Assembly (NCBI RefSeq): GCF_018131075.1
Contig: NZ_JAFCLS010000009.1
Span: 1-64,000 of the forward strand
Source: Bradyrhizobium sp. JYMT SZCCT0428
Lineage (GTDB): Bacteria > Pseudomonadota > Alphaproteobacteria > Rhizobiales > Xanthobacteraceae
Direction: 5' to 3'
DNA: 64,000 bases
Below the pieces are notes generated by a model. It was not told the origin of the DNA, made no database searches, and was given only the letters and a program-made list of their open reading frames with translations. Both the position numbers and the translations under genes were made by a program. Shown piece by piece: positions 33,336-44,890 of the stretch. The first letter of the stretch is position 1. Each line of letters begins with the position of its first letter.

Positions 33336-34196
33336 ATGATCGTAAGCATGTCCAGACCCGCCACCGCGGCCGGCCCGGCCGGTCATTTTGACCTGCCGGC
33401 GCTGTTGTCACGGCCCTTCCCGGCCGTGATGGGCGTACTGAACGTAACCCCCGACTCATTTTCCGATGGCGGACAGTTCGCTGCCCCCGAAAGCGCGCTT
33501 GCGCAGGCCCGCCGGATGGTCGCCGAAGGTTCTGACATCATCGACATCGGTGCGGAATCGACCCGACCCTACGGATCAGAGCCGATCTCGGTAGAAGAAG
33601 AGTTGAAGCGGCTGCAACCGGTGCTACCGGAGGTTGTTTCGCTTGGAGTTCCCGTCTCGATCGACAGCATGAAGTCGGCCGTCGTCGCCTGGGCGCTCGA
33701 CCATGGCGCCGTCGTCGCCAACGATGTCTGGGGGCTGCAGCGCGATCCCGGCATGGCCGGCCTGATCGCGGCACGCCAGGTGCACGTCATCATCATGCAC
33801 AACCGCGACAGCGCCGATCCCGCCATCGACATCATGAAGGATATCGCCTCCTTCTTCGCGCGATCGCTCGACATCGCCGCGAAGGCCGGTATTTCGCCCG
33901 GCAAGATCGTGCTCGACCCCGGCATCGGCTTTGGCAAGACTCCGGAACAGAGCATGACGGCCCTGGCGCGGCTGCATGAGCTGCAATCCTTCGGCCTGCC
34001 GCTGCTGGTCGGGGCCTCGCGCAAGCGCTTCATCAGTGTGGTGACGCCGTCGGAACCGCATCAGCGCCTTGGCGGTTCGATCGCCGCCCATCTGATTGCG
34101 GCGAAGGGCGGCGCGCGCATCATCCGCGCCCATGACGTTGCGGAAACCGTTCAAGCGCTGCGCGTCGCAACCGCCATTGGGGAACTGCAGAGATGA
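33336..34196 (+). CDS. folP: Dihydropteroate synthase
   Basis: The 286-residue product joins p-aminobenzoate to 6-hydroxymethyl-dihydropterin pyrophosphate in folate synthesis and is the sulfonamide target. Signatures in order: MGVLNVTPDSFSDGG (near 31), DIIDIGAESTRPYGSEP, VPVSIDSMK, VANDVWGLQRD, HVIIMHNRD, DPGIGFGKT and LVGASRKRFI. An ATG four codons later is an alternative start. Its stop overlaps the folB start by four bases (ATGA), and folK follows, giving a compact folate operon. Confidence 0.97.
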   Translation: MIVSMSRPATAAGPAGHFDLPALLSRPFPAVMGVLNVTPDSFSDGGQFAAPESALAQARRMVAEGSDIIDIGAESTRPYGSEPISVEEELKRLQPVLPEVVSLGVPVSIDSMKSAVVAWALDHGAVVANDVWGLQRDPGMAGLIAARQVHVIIMHNRDSADPAIDIMKDIASFFARSLDIAAKAGISPGKIVLDPGIGFGKTPEQSMTALARLHELQSFGLPLLVGASRKRFISVVTPSEPHQRLGGSIAAHLIAAKGGARIIRAHDVAETVQALRVATAIGELQR

Positions 34197-34564
34197 CCGA
34201 TACGATCTTCATCACCGGCGTCGTCATCCATGCCCGCCATGGCGTGATGGAACACGAGACCGAAGTCGGCCAGCGCTTCGTGATCGATCTCGAGCTCTCC
34301 GTCGACCTGTCAGAATCCTCGCGCACCGACCGCCTGTCCGACACCGTGTCCTATTCCAACGTGGTCGCGACCGCGACGGCGGCGTTCAAGAACACCAATT
34401 ACAAACTGCTGGAACGTGCGGCCGGCGCCGTGGCCGATGCCATCCTGGCCGCGTTTCCGCGCATCGCGGCGGTCGAGGTCACCGTCCACAAGCCGCACGC
34501 GCCGATCGCCGCGATCTTCGACGATGTCGGCGTGGTCTTGATGCGCACACGGCAGTCGCCCTGA
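34193..34564 (+). CDS. folB: Dihydroneopterin aldolase
   Basis: The 123-residue product cleaves 7,8-dihydroneopterin to 6-hydroxymethyl-dihydropterin and glycolaldehyde. Family features: FITGVVIHARHGVMEHETEV with a catalytic Glu in the region, RFVIDLELSVDLS, DTVSYSNV, LLERAAGAVADAIL and VTVHKPHAPI with a conserved Lys. It overlaps folP by four bases and precedes folK by one base. Confidence 0.95.
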   Translation: MTDTIFITGVVIHARHGVMEHETEVGQRFVIDLELSVDLSESSRTDRLSDTVSYSNVVATATAAFKNTNYKLLERAAGAVADAILAAFPRIAAVEVTVHKPHAPIAAIFDDVGVVLMRTRQSP

Positions 34565-34565
34565 C

Positions 34566-35063
34566 ATGGCCGATGTGCTGATCGCGCTCGGCGGCAATGT
34601 CGGCGACGTGCGCGCGACGTTCCGCAAAGCCGTCTCCAACATCTGCGGCATGACGCAGGCGGCATTGCTGGCGCGGTCGTCGGATTACACCACGCCGCCC
34701 TGGGGCAATGAAGCGCAGGCGCCCTTCATCAACGCCTGCATCGAAATCGACACCAGCCTCGATCCGCATGCGCTGCTGTTCACGCTGCACAAGATCGAGA
34801 AGAAGTTCGGCCGCGACCGCGCCGCCGAGCAGCATTGGGGCCCGCGCACCCTCGACCTCGACCTGCTCGCCTATGACGACGTCAGGATCGACAAGCCGGA
34901 ACTGACGCTGCCGCATCCCAGGCTGTTCGAGCGCGCCTTCGTGCTGGTGCCGCTCGCCGAGATCGTGCCCGACCGTATCATTGCCGGACGCAGCGTCAGG
35001 GACGCGCTGGCGGCGCTTTCGACCGACGGTATTTTGCGACTACCCGACCTCGACCAGCCCTGA
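34566..35063 (+). CDS. folK: HPPK, hydroxymethyl-dihydropterin pyrophosphokinase
   Basis: The 165-residue product transfers pyrophosphate from ATP to 6-hydroxymethyl-dihydropterin, giving the FolP substrate. Signatures: IALGGNVGDVRATFRKAV at the N terminus, PPWGNEAQAPFINACIEIDT, KKFGRDRAAEQHWGPRTLDL with DLDLLAYD (metal-binding Asp pair), and LTLPHPRLFERAFVLVPLAE. Last gene of the folP-folB-folK run; the gap to the mutase gene is 98 bases. Confidence 0.97.
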   Translation: MADVLIALGGNVGDVRATFRKAVSNICGMTQAALLARSSDYTTPPWGNEAQAPFINACIEIDTSLDPHALLFTLHKIEKKFGRDRAAEQHWGPRTLDLDLLAYDDVRIDKPELTLPHPRLFERAFVLVPLAEIVPDRIIAGRSVRDALAALSTDGILRLPDLDQP

Positions 35064-35161
35064 CCAGGCCCCGGGTGGCCTAAAACAACCGTTTGGCTTG
35101 GCGGCCGCCCCGTGGCAATTTCCGGCCAAATCAAGAGGCTACCCAAGGAACCACTGTCCGG

Positions 35162-37027
35162 ATGACGACCACCACCAATGAGTTGCGATTAGCCGCGGAT
35201 TTTGCCCCCGCGAATTACGAAGACTGGCGCAAGCTGGTCGACGGGGTGCTGAAGGGCGCGCCGTTCGAAAAACTGGTCGGCAAGACATCCGATGGATTGA
35301 AGATCGACCCGATCTACCCACGCGCGCAAGGCGCCGCCCCGATTGCAGGCCGCCCTGCGGCCGCGCCCTGGCAGATCATGCAGCGCGCCGATCATCCCGA
35401 CGCCAAAGCGGCCAACGCGCAGGCGCTGCACGATCTCGAAAACGGCGCTACCGGGCTCACCCTCGTGTTCGCCGGTGCCAATGGCGCTTACGGCTTCGGG
35501 CTGGATCCCTCGCCGGAGGCCGTCGCGCAAATCCTCGACGGCATCTATCTCGATGCCGGCATCGGCATCGAACTCCAGATCGGCCCGCAATCGCGGATGG
35601 CGGCGATCCACGTCGCGGAATATATCCAGGGCAAGGGGCTCGATCCCGCCGCCTGCGATATCCGCTTCGGCCTCGACCCGCTCGGCGCCGGCGCGGTGTG
35701 GGGATCCAGCCCCCATAGCTGGTCCGAGATCGTGCCCGCGGTCACCAGCGCCATCAAAGGCCTCGCCGCGCTCGGCTTCAAAGGTCCGCTCGCGGCCGCC
35801 GACGGGCGCGTGATCCACGATGCCGGCGGATCGGAAGTTCAGGAGCTGGCGTTTGTGCTCGCCTCCGGCGTCGCCTATCTGCGCGCGATCGAAACGGCCG
35901 GCATCTCGCTCGAAGACGCGCAGGGCATGGTCTATGCGCGGCTTTCCGCCGACGCCGACCAGTTCCTGACGCTGGCGAAATTCCGTGCGCTGCGGCTGTT
36001 GTGGGCGCGGGTCGAGCAGGCCTGCGGCCTCGTGCCCAAACCGCTGTTCATCGCGGCCGATACCGCCTGGCGCATGCTGACGCAGCGCGACCCGTACGTG
36101 AACATGCTGCGGGCGACGATGGCGACCTTCTCCGCCGGCCTCGGCGGCGCCAACGCCATCGCCGTGCTGCCGCATACGCTGGCGCTTGGCTTGCCCGATC
36201 CGTTCGCGCGCCGCGCCGCGCGCAACACGCAGCTGGTGCTGCTGGAAGAATCCAACCTCGCCAAAGTATCCGATCCCGCAGCCGGCGCCGGCGGCATCGA
36301 GACGCTCACAGGGCAGCTTTGCGAAGCCGCGTGGTCGCTGTTCCAGGAGATCGAAAAGGCCGGCGGCCTGTTCGCCGCGCTCGAACAGAACCTGATCCAG
36401 CGCAAGGTCGCTGCAACGCGGGCCGTGCGCGAGACCAACATCGCCAAACGCCGCGACGTATTGACCGGCGCCAGCGAATTTCCGAACCTGCACGAGGCCG
36501 AGATCGCGGTGCTGGACGCAAAACCGATTGCGCTGGCGCCCTATGGCGAAGCCAAATTCAAGTTCGACGCGCTGCCGCCAATGCGGCTGGCCGCGCCGTT
36601 CGAGGCGTTGCGCGACAAATCGGATGCCAGGCTCAAGAATGGCGGCGCACGACCAAAAATCTTCCTCGCCAATCTCGGCACCCCGGCCGATTTCACCGCG
36701 CGGGCGACATTTGCAAAAAGCTTCTTCGAAACCGGCGGCATCGAGGCCATCGATACGCAGGGCTTTGCCGACCCGGCGGCGCTTGCCGCCGCATTCAAGG
36801 CCTCCGGCGCCGACGTCGCGTGCCTTTGCTCCTCCGACAAGGCCTATGCCGCCCACGCGACGGCGGCAGCCCAGGCCCTTCAAGCCGCTGATGCAAAGCA
36901 TATCTATCTGGCAGGCCGGCCCGGCGAGCAGGAAGCGGGTCTTCGAGCGGCCGGCGTCGGTGACTTCATTTTTGCCGGCGGCGATGCGCTCGCAATGTTG
37001 CAGGCTGCATGGAAGCGGATGGAGTGA
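35162..37027 (+). CDS. mutA: Methylmalonyl-CoA mutase small (beta) subunit
   Basis: From the ATG at 35162 the product has 621 residues. It has the TIM-barrel part (WQIMQRADHPD, ENGATGLTLVFAG, a DPYVNMLRATMATFSAGLGG segment near 317) and a C-terminal flavodoxin-like domain. In that domain LGTPADFTARA stands where the large subunit has the cobalamin motif DGHDRG, so the cobalamin His is missing, as expected for the non-catalytic subunit. It pairs with the large subunit encoded at 37965-40121 to interconvert methylmalonyl-CoA and succinyl-CoA, serving propionyl-CoA use and PHB-related metabolism. Two small genes lie between the subunits. Confidence 0.93.
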   Translation: MTTTTNELRLAADFAPANYEDWRKLVDGVLKGAPFEKLVGKTSDGLKIDPIYPRAQGAAPIAGRPAAAPWQIMQRADHPDAKAANAQALHDLENGATGLTLVFAGANGAYGFGLDPSPEAVAQILDGIYLDAGIGIELQIGPQSRMAAIHVAEYIQGKGLDPAACDIRFGLDPLGAGAVWGSSPHSWSEIVPAVTSAIKGLAALGFKGPLAAADGRVIHDAGGSEVQELAFVLASGVAYLRAIETAGISLEDAQGMVYARLSADADQFLTLAKFRALRLLWARVEQACGLVPKPLFIAADTAWRMLTQRDPYVNMLRATMATFSAGLGGANAIAVLPHTLALGLPDPFARRAARNTQLVLLEESNLAKVSDPAAGAGGIETLTGQLCEAAWSLFQEIEKAGGLFAALEQNLIQRKVAATRAVRETNIAKRRDVLTGASEFPNLHEAEIAVLDAKPIALAPYGEAKFKFDALPPMRLAAPFEALRDKSDARLKNGGARPKIFLANLGTPADFTARATFAKSFFETGGIEAIDTQGFADPAALAAAFKASGADVACLCSSDKAYAAHATAAAQALQAADAKHIYLAGRPGEQEAGLRAAGVGDFIFAGGDALAMLQAAWKRME

Positions 37028-37029
37028 GC

Positions 37030-37494
37030 ATGACATCGGAAAGAAAGGCTATTCTGACCGGCGGCTGCCAATGTGGCGCCGTGCGTTTCGCGGCTTATGC
37101 GGGCCCGGTCAAAATAGGCTTGTGCCACTGCCGCATGTGCCAGAAAGCGGTGGGCGGCCCCTTCATTTCGCTCGCCGAAGTAAAGCATGAGGATTTTGCG
37201 TGGACCCGTGGCAAACCGGCGACCTTTCGCTCGTCGACGATCGCCGAGCGCGACTTCTGCGCTGCGTGTGGGACGCCCCTCAGCTACCGGGTGATCGACG
37301 GAACGGTGATCGAGCTTACCACCGGCAGTTTCGACCGGCCGGACCTCGTGGTTCCGACCTACGCCACCGGCACCGAGTCCCATTTGGCTTGGGTCGGCAG
37401 GATCGGCGACCTGCCCGGCAGGAGCACCCTTGAGGGTACTGGTAGTGAAAAGCTTAGCCGTATCGTGAGCCACCAACATCCGGACCATGATTGA
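37030..37494 (+). CDS. GFA (CENP-V type) zinc protein
   Basis: From the ATG at 37030, two bases after the mutA stop, the product has 154 residues. Zinc-binding cysteines lie in GGCQCGAVRF, LCHCRMCQKAVGG and FCAACGTPLSY, the standard GFA/CENP-V pattern. The family was named for glutathione-dependent formaldehyde-activating enzyme, but most members have no proven activity. It is translationally close to mutA, yet no link to methylmalonyl-CoA metabolism is known to me. Confidence 0.9.
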   Translation: MTSERKAILTGGCQCGAVRFAAYAGPVKIGLCHCRMCQKAVGGPFISLAEVKHEDFAWTRGKPATFRSSTIAERDFCAACGTPLSYRVIDGTVIELTTGSFDRPDLVVPTYATGTESHLAWVGRIGDLPGRSTLEGTGSEKLSRIVSHQHPDHD

Positions 37495-37512
37495 AGGCAG
37501 GCAGCAGGCCGA

Positions 37513-37964
37513 ATGCCACAGACACCTTCAACAGGAAATATGGCCGGTCAGGATGAGCTGTCCCAACTCGAAGCCGAGCGCGGTCGACTGCTCTCCATGA
37601 TCGCTTATCATAACGGACCATTCTATCCGATGCGGTCGCGCTCGCTGCGGTCGGCATCGCCGGAGGACCAGGCGCCGGCATGGTTTACGGCAGCCGGGAT
37701 TGCCATCGTGTGCGGCATAGGAATTTTGATGGTGGCAGGGTTTTTCGCCGGCCAGGTTCCGGCTTCCACCGTCCTTTTCGTGGTAGTGGGTTTACCGCTA
37801 TTGGCGTACATTTTTTCGCGAAGAATAACGTTGTTCGGTATTACGTTTCGAGCAGGAGAAGTGCTTGCGCTCAGTTCAGAGCAGATCGCAGGCGAGCCTG
37901 AGACTCTGAAGCGTCTCGCGGACTGCGAGGCACGGATAGCGAAATTGAAGGAAGGCCGCTCATC

Positions 37965-37968
<4 letters not shown>
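37513..37968 (+). CDS. Membrane protein of unknown function between mutase genes
   Basis: The product has 151 residues: an N-terminal amphipathic helix ([20 protein letters not shown]), two membrane segments (about 57-79 and 83-100), and a C-terminal coiled coil ([19 protein letters not shown]). Its stop overlaps the large-subunit start by four bases (ATGA), so it is translated together with the mutase. No family recognised. Confidence 0.65.
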
Positions 37969-40121
<2,153 letters not shown>

Positions 40122-40123
40122 CC

Positions 40124-40594
40124 TCACCCGGCGCGGCGATCCAACGCCCGCTGCAACGACTGCGTCCAGTCCGGTATCCAGGACTGGAACAGCGTCCGCC
40201 AGCGATCGGCATCGTCAGGCGCGGTGTCGAGCGCGACATCCCATTCAATGAAGGTCCGGTCGCCCTCGACGATTCGCATCAGGTGCATGGTGCCCTCGTA
40301 GCGCGTCGGGCCTGGTGCTTCCGGCAGAAGATCTGCTGGAAACGGCAATGGCTCGATGCTGGCATAGGTCAGGCTGTGCTGCGCGTCGGAATGACGAGCC
40401 AGGCGCTGCCGGATCCAGGTGCCGAGATAGCAGAAGCGCCTGATGGCACCGACTTCGTCGCCGCCCTTGTCGTCCTCGATGACGCTTTCACTCACGCCAT
40501 CGATATAGGCCGGATAATTGTTGAAATCGCGGATCAGCGACCACACGGTAGCAAGCGGATAATCCAGCACGGTGCTGTAATAGGCTGTCGTCAT
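40124..40594 (-). CDS. SRPBCC family protein
   Basis: From the ATG at 40594, with GGAGG six bases before it, the product has 156 residues. The opening YYSTVLDYPLATVWSLIRDF and later VIEDDKGGDEVGAIRRFCYL, with a C-terminal amphipathic helix (WTQSLQRALDRRA), are typical of SRPBCC/polyketide cyclase-like proteins, which bind hydrophobic ligands in a cavity. The ligand is unknown. Its stop lies two bases from the mutB stop (convergent). Confidence 0.8.
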   Translation of the reverse strand: MTTAYYSTVLDYPLATVWSLIRDFNNYPAYIDGVSESVIEDDKGGDEVGAIRRFCYLGTWIRQRLARHSDAQHSLTYASIEPLPFPADLLPEAPGPTRYEGTMHLMRIVEGDRTFIEWDVALDTAPDDADRWRTLFQSWIPDWTQSLQRALDRRAG

Positions 40595-40813
40595 GTTACC
40601 TCCGCAGTCGATCGCGGCTGTCCAGTGACGCCGCGCATGGATACCTATCCGCGCTCCCCTGGTCGCCACCACCCGATTTCCGGATGTGTCGTGATGTCCC
40701 ACCGGCGATCATCCCGCATCATCGCGTAACGCCTTGCGAGCGCAGCGCAAAGCCGCCTAGAATGCCGCATCACAAGAGCGCCCGCTGTCAGGGACGCCGC
40801 AGGGAGGGTTACC

Positions 40814-41806
40814 ATGACCAAAATTACGCGCCGCGCATTTGCGGCTTCAACCGCCGCCGCAGCGGCCGTCGCGGGTTTTGGATTCAAGCCGGCGTTGGCG
40901 CAGGCTTATCCGGCACGGCCGGTAACCGTGATTGTGCCATGGGGCGCCGGCGGCGGCACCGATGCGACCGCGCGCATCGTGGCGGCCCTTTTGGAGAAGG
41001 ACCTCGGCCAGCCATTCAACGTGGTCAATCGCACCGGCGGCTCCGGCGTGGTCGGCCATTCCGCCATCGCAACCGCGCCGCCCGACGGCTACACCATCGG
41101 CATGCTGACGGTGGAAATCTCGATGATGCACTGGCAGGGACTGACCGAACTGGCGCCAAAGAGCTACACGCCGCTGGCCCTGATGAACGAGGACCCGCCC
41201 GGCATCCAGGTCCCTTCAACGTCGCCCTACAAGACCGTGAAGGAGCTCGCCGACGCCATCAAGGCAGCGCCCGTCGGCAAGTTCAAAGCCTCGGGCACCG
41301 GCCAGGGCGGCATTTGGCATCTTGCGCTGGTCGGCTGGATGCAGGCGCTCGGACTTCCCGCAAATCAGGTGGCCTGGGTACCGTCGAACGGTGCCGCGCC
41401 CGCGATGCAGGATCTCGCGGCGGGTGGTCTCGACCTGACCACCTGCTCGGTGCCGGAAGCGCGCGCCATCATCGAAGCCGGCAAGGCGCGCAGCCTCGCA
41501 ATCATGGCGCCCAAGCGCAACCCGTCATTCCCTGACGTGCCGACGCTGAAGGAGTCGATGGGGATCGACTATGCGACGGGCGCGTGGCGCGGCATTGCGG
41601 GTCCGAAGGGCCTGCCTGCGGACGTCGCGACCAAGCTCACGGCTTCGCTGAAGAAGGTCTACGACTCCAAGGACTTCAAGGACTTCATGAGCAATCGCGG
41701 TTTCGGAACGGTGTGGGGCGACGCGACGGAATTCGCAGCATTCATGGACAAGGGCGACGCCCAAATGGGCGAGGCGATGAAGGCTGCCGGCCTCTCCAAG
41801 GCCTGA
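40814..41806 (+). CDS. tctC: Tripartite tricarboxylate transporter substrate-binding protein
   Basis: The 330-residue product begins with a twin-arginine type signal (TRRAFAASTAAAAAVAGFGF, cleavage near ALA-QAYP). The mature part has the Bug/TctC pattern: YPARPVTVIVPWGAGGGTDA, VVNRTGGSGVVGHSAIATAP and DGYTIGM. It delivers a carboxylate to the TctAB membrane complex encoded next. The substrate (citrate, other dicarboxylates or aromatic acids) cannot be told from the sequence. GGAGGG lies before the start. Confidence 0.92.
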   Translation: MTKITRRAFAASTAAAAAVAGFGFKPALAQAYPARPVTVIVPWGAGGGTDATARIVAALLEKDLGQPFNVVNRTGGSGVVGHSAIATAPPDGYTIGMLTVEISMMHWQGLTELAPKSYTPLALMNEDPPGIQVPSTSPYKTVKELADAIKAAPVGKFKASGTGQGGIWHLALVGWMQALGLPANQVAWVPSNGAAPAMQDLAAGGLDLTTCSVPEARAIIEAGKARSLAIMAPKRNPSFPDVPTLKESMGIDYATGAWRGIAGPKGLPADVATKLTASLKKVYDSKDFKDFMSNRGFGTVWGDATEFAAFMDKGDAQMGEAMKAAGLSKA

Positions 41807-41851
41807 TCGGTCCCGCCGGTTCACTTGCTCGGAAATACGTGGGGCTCGTTG

Positions 41852-42337
41852 ATGCGTCTTCCCGATCAAGTCACGGGATTGTTTCTTGTTGGCCTCGGAG
41901 CGGCGGCTGCCTATGGCGGCTGGCTGCTGCCGCCCGTGCCCGGTCAGCCGGTGGGCCCCAATATCTTTCCGCTGGTGATCGGATCGGGTCTCGCGCTTTG
42001 CGGGCTCGCGATCGCTCTCGGCATCGGCCACACCTTCGAAGAGGAAGAAGAGATTATTCCGCTCGAGGCCGGTCAAGCGCGGCCGCCCACCGGCAAGCTT
42101 TATGGCCTGCGCGCACTGTTGCCGCCGGCACTGCTGTTGTTCTACGTCGCGGCTGCAGACCGATTGGGTTTCATCATCACGGCCGCGCTGATCGTGTACG
42201 TGACGTCGAGCGCGCTCGGCGCGCGCTGGAAGCTCTCGCTGCCGCTCGCGGTGATGGCACCGATCGTCATCCATCTGATTTTCAGCAAGCTACTGCGCGT
42301 GCCGCTCCCGGCCGGGCTGTTGCCGATGCCGTGGTGA
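41852..42337 (+). CDS. tctB: Tripartite tricarboxylate transporter small membrane subunit
   Basis: The 161-residue product has four predicted membrane segments: near residues 6-22, 38-58, 94-112 and 118-150. An acidic loop (EEEEEIIPLEAG) lies between the second and third. This is the TctB layout. The ATG at 41852 is chosen over a TTG nine codons upstream because the family starts just before the first membrane segment. tctA starts three bases after its stop. Confidence 0.88.
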   Translation: MRLPDQVTGLFLVGLGAAAAYGGWLLPPVPGQPVGPNIFPLVIGSGLALCGLAIALGIGHTFEEEEEIIPLEAGQARPPTGKLYGLRALLPPALLLFYVAAADRLGFIITAALIVYVTSSALGARWKLSLPLAVMAPIVIHLIFSKLLRVPLPAGLLPMPW

Positions 42338-42340
42338 CCC

Positions 42341-43849
42341 ATGCTTAACACCCTGATTGAAGCGTTCGCGCTCATTTCCACCTGGGAAGTCATCGTCGCG
42401 ATGCTGGCGGCATCGGTCTATGGCCTCGTCATCGGTTCGCTGCCCGGCCTGTCCGCGACGATGGCGACCGCCCTGCTGGTCCCGGTTACGTTCTATTTGT
42501 CACCGATCGCCGCGATTGCGACCATCGTGGCGGCGTCCACGATGGCGATCTTCTCCGGCGACATCCCCGGCGCGCTGCTTCGCATTCCGGGTACCCCCGC
42601 CTCGGCAGCTTACGCGGACGAAGCCTATGCCATGACCCGCAAGGGAGAGGCCGAACTGGCGCTCGGCGCCGGCGTATGGTTCTCCGCGGTGGGCGGTATC
42701 GCGGGCACGCTCTCGCTGATGATCCTCGCACCGCCGCTTGCCGAGATCGCGCTGTCGTTCTCGACCTTCGAATACTTCTGGCTCGCGTTCCTGGGCCTGA
42801 TGTGCGCGACGCTGGTCGCGCGCTCTTCGCCCGTAAAGGCCATCGCGGGCATGTTCATCGGTCTGCTTGTCGCCTGCATCGGGATCGAAAATCCCGGCGG
42901 CGTGCCTCGCTTCACGTTTGGAATGACCGATCTGTTCGGCGGCATCGAGCCGATTCCGGCACTGGTTGGGGTATTTGCCGTGGCGCAAGTCATGCGTGCA
43001 ATGCTGACGCCGGAACCGCCGCCAATCCCAAAGCGCAAGTTCGGAAGCATCATGGCGGGCCAGTGGAGGCTCACCAAGAAGTATCGCTGGCAGATGACAC
43101 GCGGGAACATCATCGGCATCATCATCGGGGTGCTACCAGGCGCCGGTGCCGACATGGCCGCGTGGGTCAGCTACGCAATGTCCAAGCGCTTCTCGAAGGA
43201 GCCCGAGAAGTTCGGAACCGGCCACGTTGAGGGTCTGGTCGAAGCCGGCGCCAGCAACAACGCCAGCATCGCGTCGGGTTGGGTGCCGTCGCTGCTGTTC
43301 GGCATTCCCGGCGACACCATCGCGGCCATCGCCATCGGCGTACTCTACATGAAGGGATTGAACCCCGGCCCGACGCTGTTCACCGAGAAGGCGTCGAGCA
43401 TGTATGCGATTTATCTCATGTTCATCATCGCCAACATCATCATGATTCCGCTGGGCATCGTCATGATCCGTCTGGCGAGTTACGTGTTGCGCGCGCCCCG
43501 TTCCTCCGTGATGCCCTTCATCATGCTGTGCTGCGCGGTCGGCTCGTTCGCCATCGGCAACAACATGTTCGGCGTCGTGACCGTCGCGGCCTTCGGAATC
43601 ATTGGTTACGTCATGGAAGCCAACGGTTATCCGGTCGCCGCCATGGTGCTCGGTATCGTGATGGGCACCATGATCGAACAGAGTTTCGTGACTTCGCTGA
43701 TCAAGTCCGATGGCAGCGTGTTGCCGTTCTTCGAGCGACCAATTTCCGCGATCCTCGCCGCCCTGGCGATCGGCGCGTTGATTTGGCCGGTGCTGGTCTG
43801 GGGGTGGCGACGGCTCAAGGCGATTTCGCCCGCCGCCGCGCCCCACTAA
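42341..43849 (+). CDS. tctA: Tripartite tricarboxylate transporter large membrane subunit
   Basis: The 502-residue product is the TctA permease with 11-12 membrane segments. Diagnostic parts are the opening GLVIGSLPGLSATMATALLV, the motif SGDIPGALLRIPGTPASAAY, and the second-half repeat GASNNASIASGWVPSLLFGI with PGDTIAAIAIGVL. The proton- or sodium-coupled complex TctABC imports carboxylates. It ends 51 bases before meaB on the same strand, so transporter and meaB may share a transcript. Confidence 0.95.
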   Translation: MLNTLIEAFALISTWEVIVAMLAASVYGLVIGSLPGLSATMATALLVPVTFYLSPIAAIATIVAASTMAIFSGDIPGALLRIPGTPASAAYADEAYAMTRKGEAELALGAGVWFSAVGGIAGTLSLMILAPPLAEIALSFSTFEYFWLAFLGLMCATLVARSSPVKAIAGMFIGLLVACIGIENPGGVPRFTFGMTDLFGGIEPIPALVGVFAVAQVMRAMLTPEPPPIPKRKFGSIMAGQWRLTKKYRWQMTRGNIIGIIIGVLPGAGADMAAWVSYAMSKRFSKEPEKFGTGHVEGLVEAGASNNASIASGWVPSLLFGIPGDTIAAIAIGVLYMKGLNPGPTLFTEKASSMYAIYLMFIIANIIMIPLGIVMIRLASYVLRAPRSSVMPFIMLCCAVGSFAIGNNMFGVVTVAAFGIIGYVMEANGYPVAAMVLGIVMGTMIEQSFVTSLIKSDGSVLPFFERPISAILAALAIGALIWPVLVWGWRRLKAISPAAAPH

Positions 43850-43900
43850 CACTCCACACGATCCCCTCGCCTGCACCGCGCAGCCGTTGTAAACCAAGGC

Positions 43901-44890
43901 ATGAACCGGCCGATTGCTCCCCCCGATATCGACAAGCTCGCCAAGGATCTGCGTTTGGGTCACCGCGCCGCACTGGCGCGCGCGATCACCCTGATCGAGA
44001 GCCGCCGTGGCGACCATCAAGCCGCCGCGCGCGACCTGGTGCAGGCGCTGCTGCCCGACACCGGCAAGGCCGTGCGTGTCGGCATCACCGGCTCGCCCGG
44101 GGTCGGCAAGTCAACCACCATCGATGCGCTCGGCATGTTCCTGATCGAGGGCGGCCACAAGGTCGCGGTGCTGGCGGTGGACCCGTCCTCGGCCCGCACC
44201 GGCGGCTCCATCCTCGGCGACAAGACGCGGATGGCGCGATTGTCAGCCTCCGACGACGCCTTCATCCGGCCCTCGCCTGCATCAGGCACGCTCGGCGGGG
44301 TCGCCGCGAAAACCCGCGAGGCGATGTTGTTGTGCGAGGCGGCCGGCTTTGACGTAGTGCTGGTGGAGACGGTCGGCATCGGCCAGTCCGAGACCGCGGT
44401 CTGCGACATGACCGATTTCTTCCTGGCCTTGATGCTGCCCGGCGCCGGCGACGAATTGCAGGGCATCAAGAAGGGTCTCGTCGAACTTGCCGACATGATC
44501 GCGGTCAACAAGGCCGATGGCGACAATATCAAGCGCGCCAATCTCGCGGCGGCCGAATATCGCGGCGCGCTGCATATCCTCACCCCCCGATCGGAGCACT
44601 GGCATCCGCCGGTGCTGACCTATTCGGCGCTGACCGGCACCGGCATGGACACGCTGTGGCAGAAGATCCTGGATCACCGCACCGCCATGAATGCGTCTGG
44701 TGAATTCGCGTCGCGGCGGCGCGAGCAGCAGGTGAAATGGATGTGGTCGATGCTGGAGCAGCGGATGATGGCGCGGCTGCGCGCCGACCCCGCGATTCGC
44801 GCGCGGGTGAAAAAGACCGAGGCCGAGGTCGCCGACGGGCGCATCACGCCGGCGGTTGCCGCCGAACAGATCGCGGAGATGCTGCGGTGA
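43901..44890 (+). CDS. meaB: Methylmalonyl-CoA mutase-associated GTPase (MeaB/ArgK)
   Basis: The 329-residue product has the G3E-type P-loop GITGSPGVGKST (61-72), VLAVDPSSARTGGSILGDKT, SPASGTLGGVA, VLVETVGIGQSETAV and the base-recognition segment AVNKADGDN. It chaperones the B12 mutase, gating cofactor loading and removal of damaged cofactor. The C-terminal dimerisation arm (KKTEAEVADGRITPAVAAEQ) is present. It is in the same direction as mutA and mutB but separated from them by the tct genes and a minus-strand gene. The pcp start overlaps its stop. Confidence 0.95.
   Translation: MNRPIAPPDIDKLAKDLRLGHRAALARAITLIESRRGDHQAAARDLVQALLPDTGKAVRVGITGSPGVGKSTTIDALGMFLIEGGHKVAVLAVDPSSARTGGSILGDKTRMARLSASDDAFIRPSPASGTLGGVAAKTREAMLLCEAAGFDVVLVETVGIGQSETAVCDMTDFFLALMLPGAGDELQGIKKGLVELADMIAVNKADGDNIKRANLAAAEYRGALHILTPRSEHWHPPVLTYSALTGTGMDTLWQKILDHRTAMNASGEFASRRREQQVKWMWSMLEQRMMARLRADPAIRARVKKTEAEVADGRITPAVAAEQIAEMLR

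Noticed and set aside
35189..37036. Long open frame (615 codons) on the minus strand opposite mutA
   Set aside because: It is a shadow of GC-rich codons in mutA; the translation is His/Arg/Gly-rich with no family features, while the plus strand has all mutase motifs.
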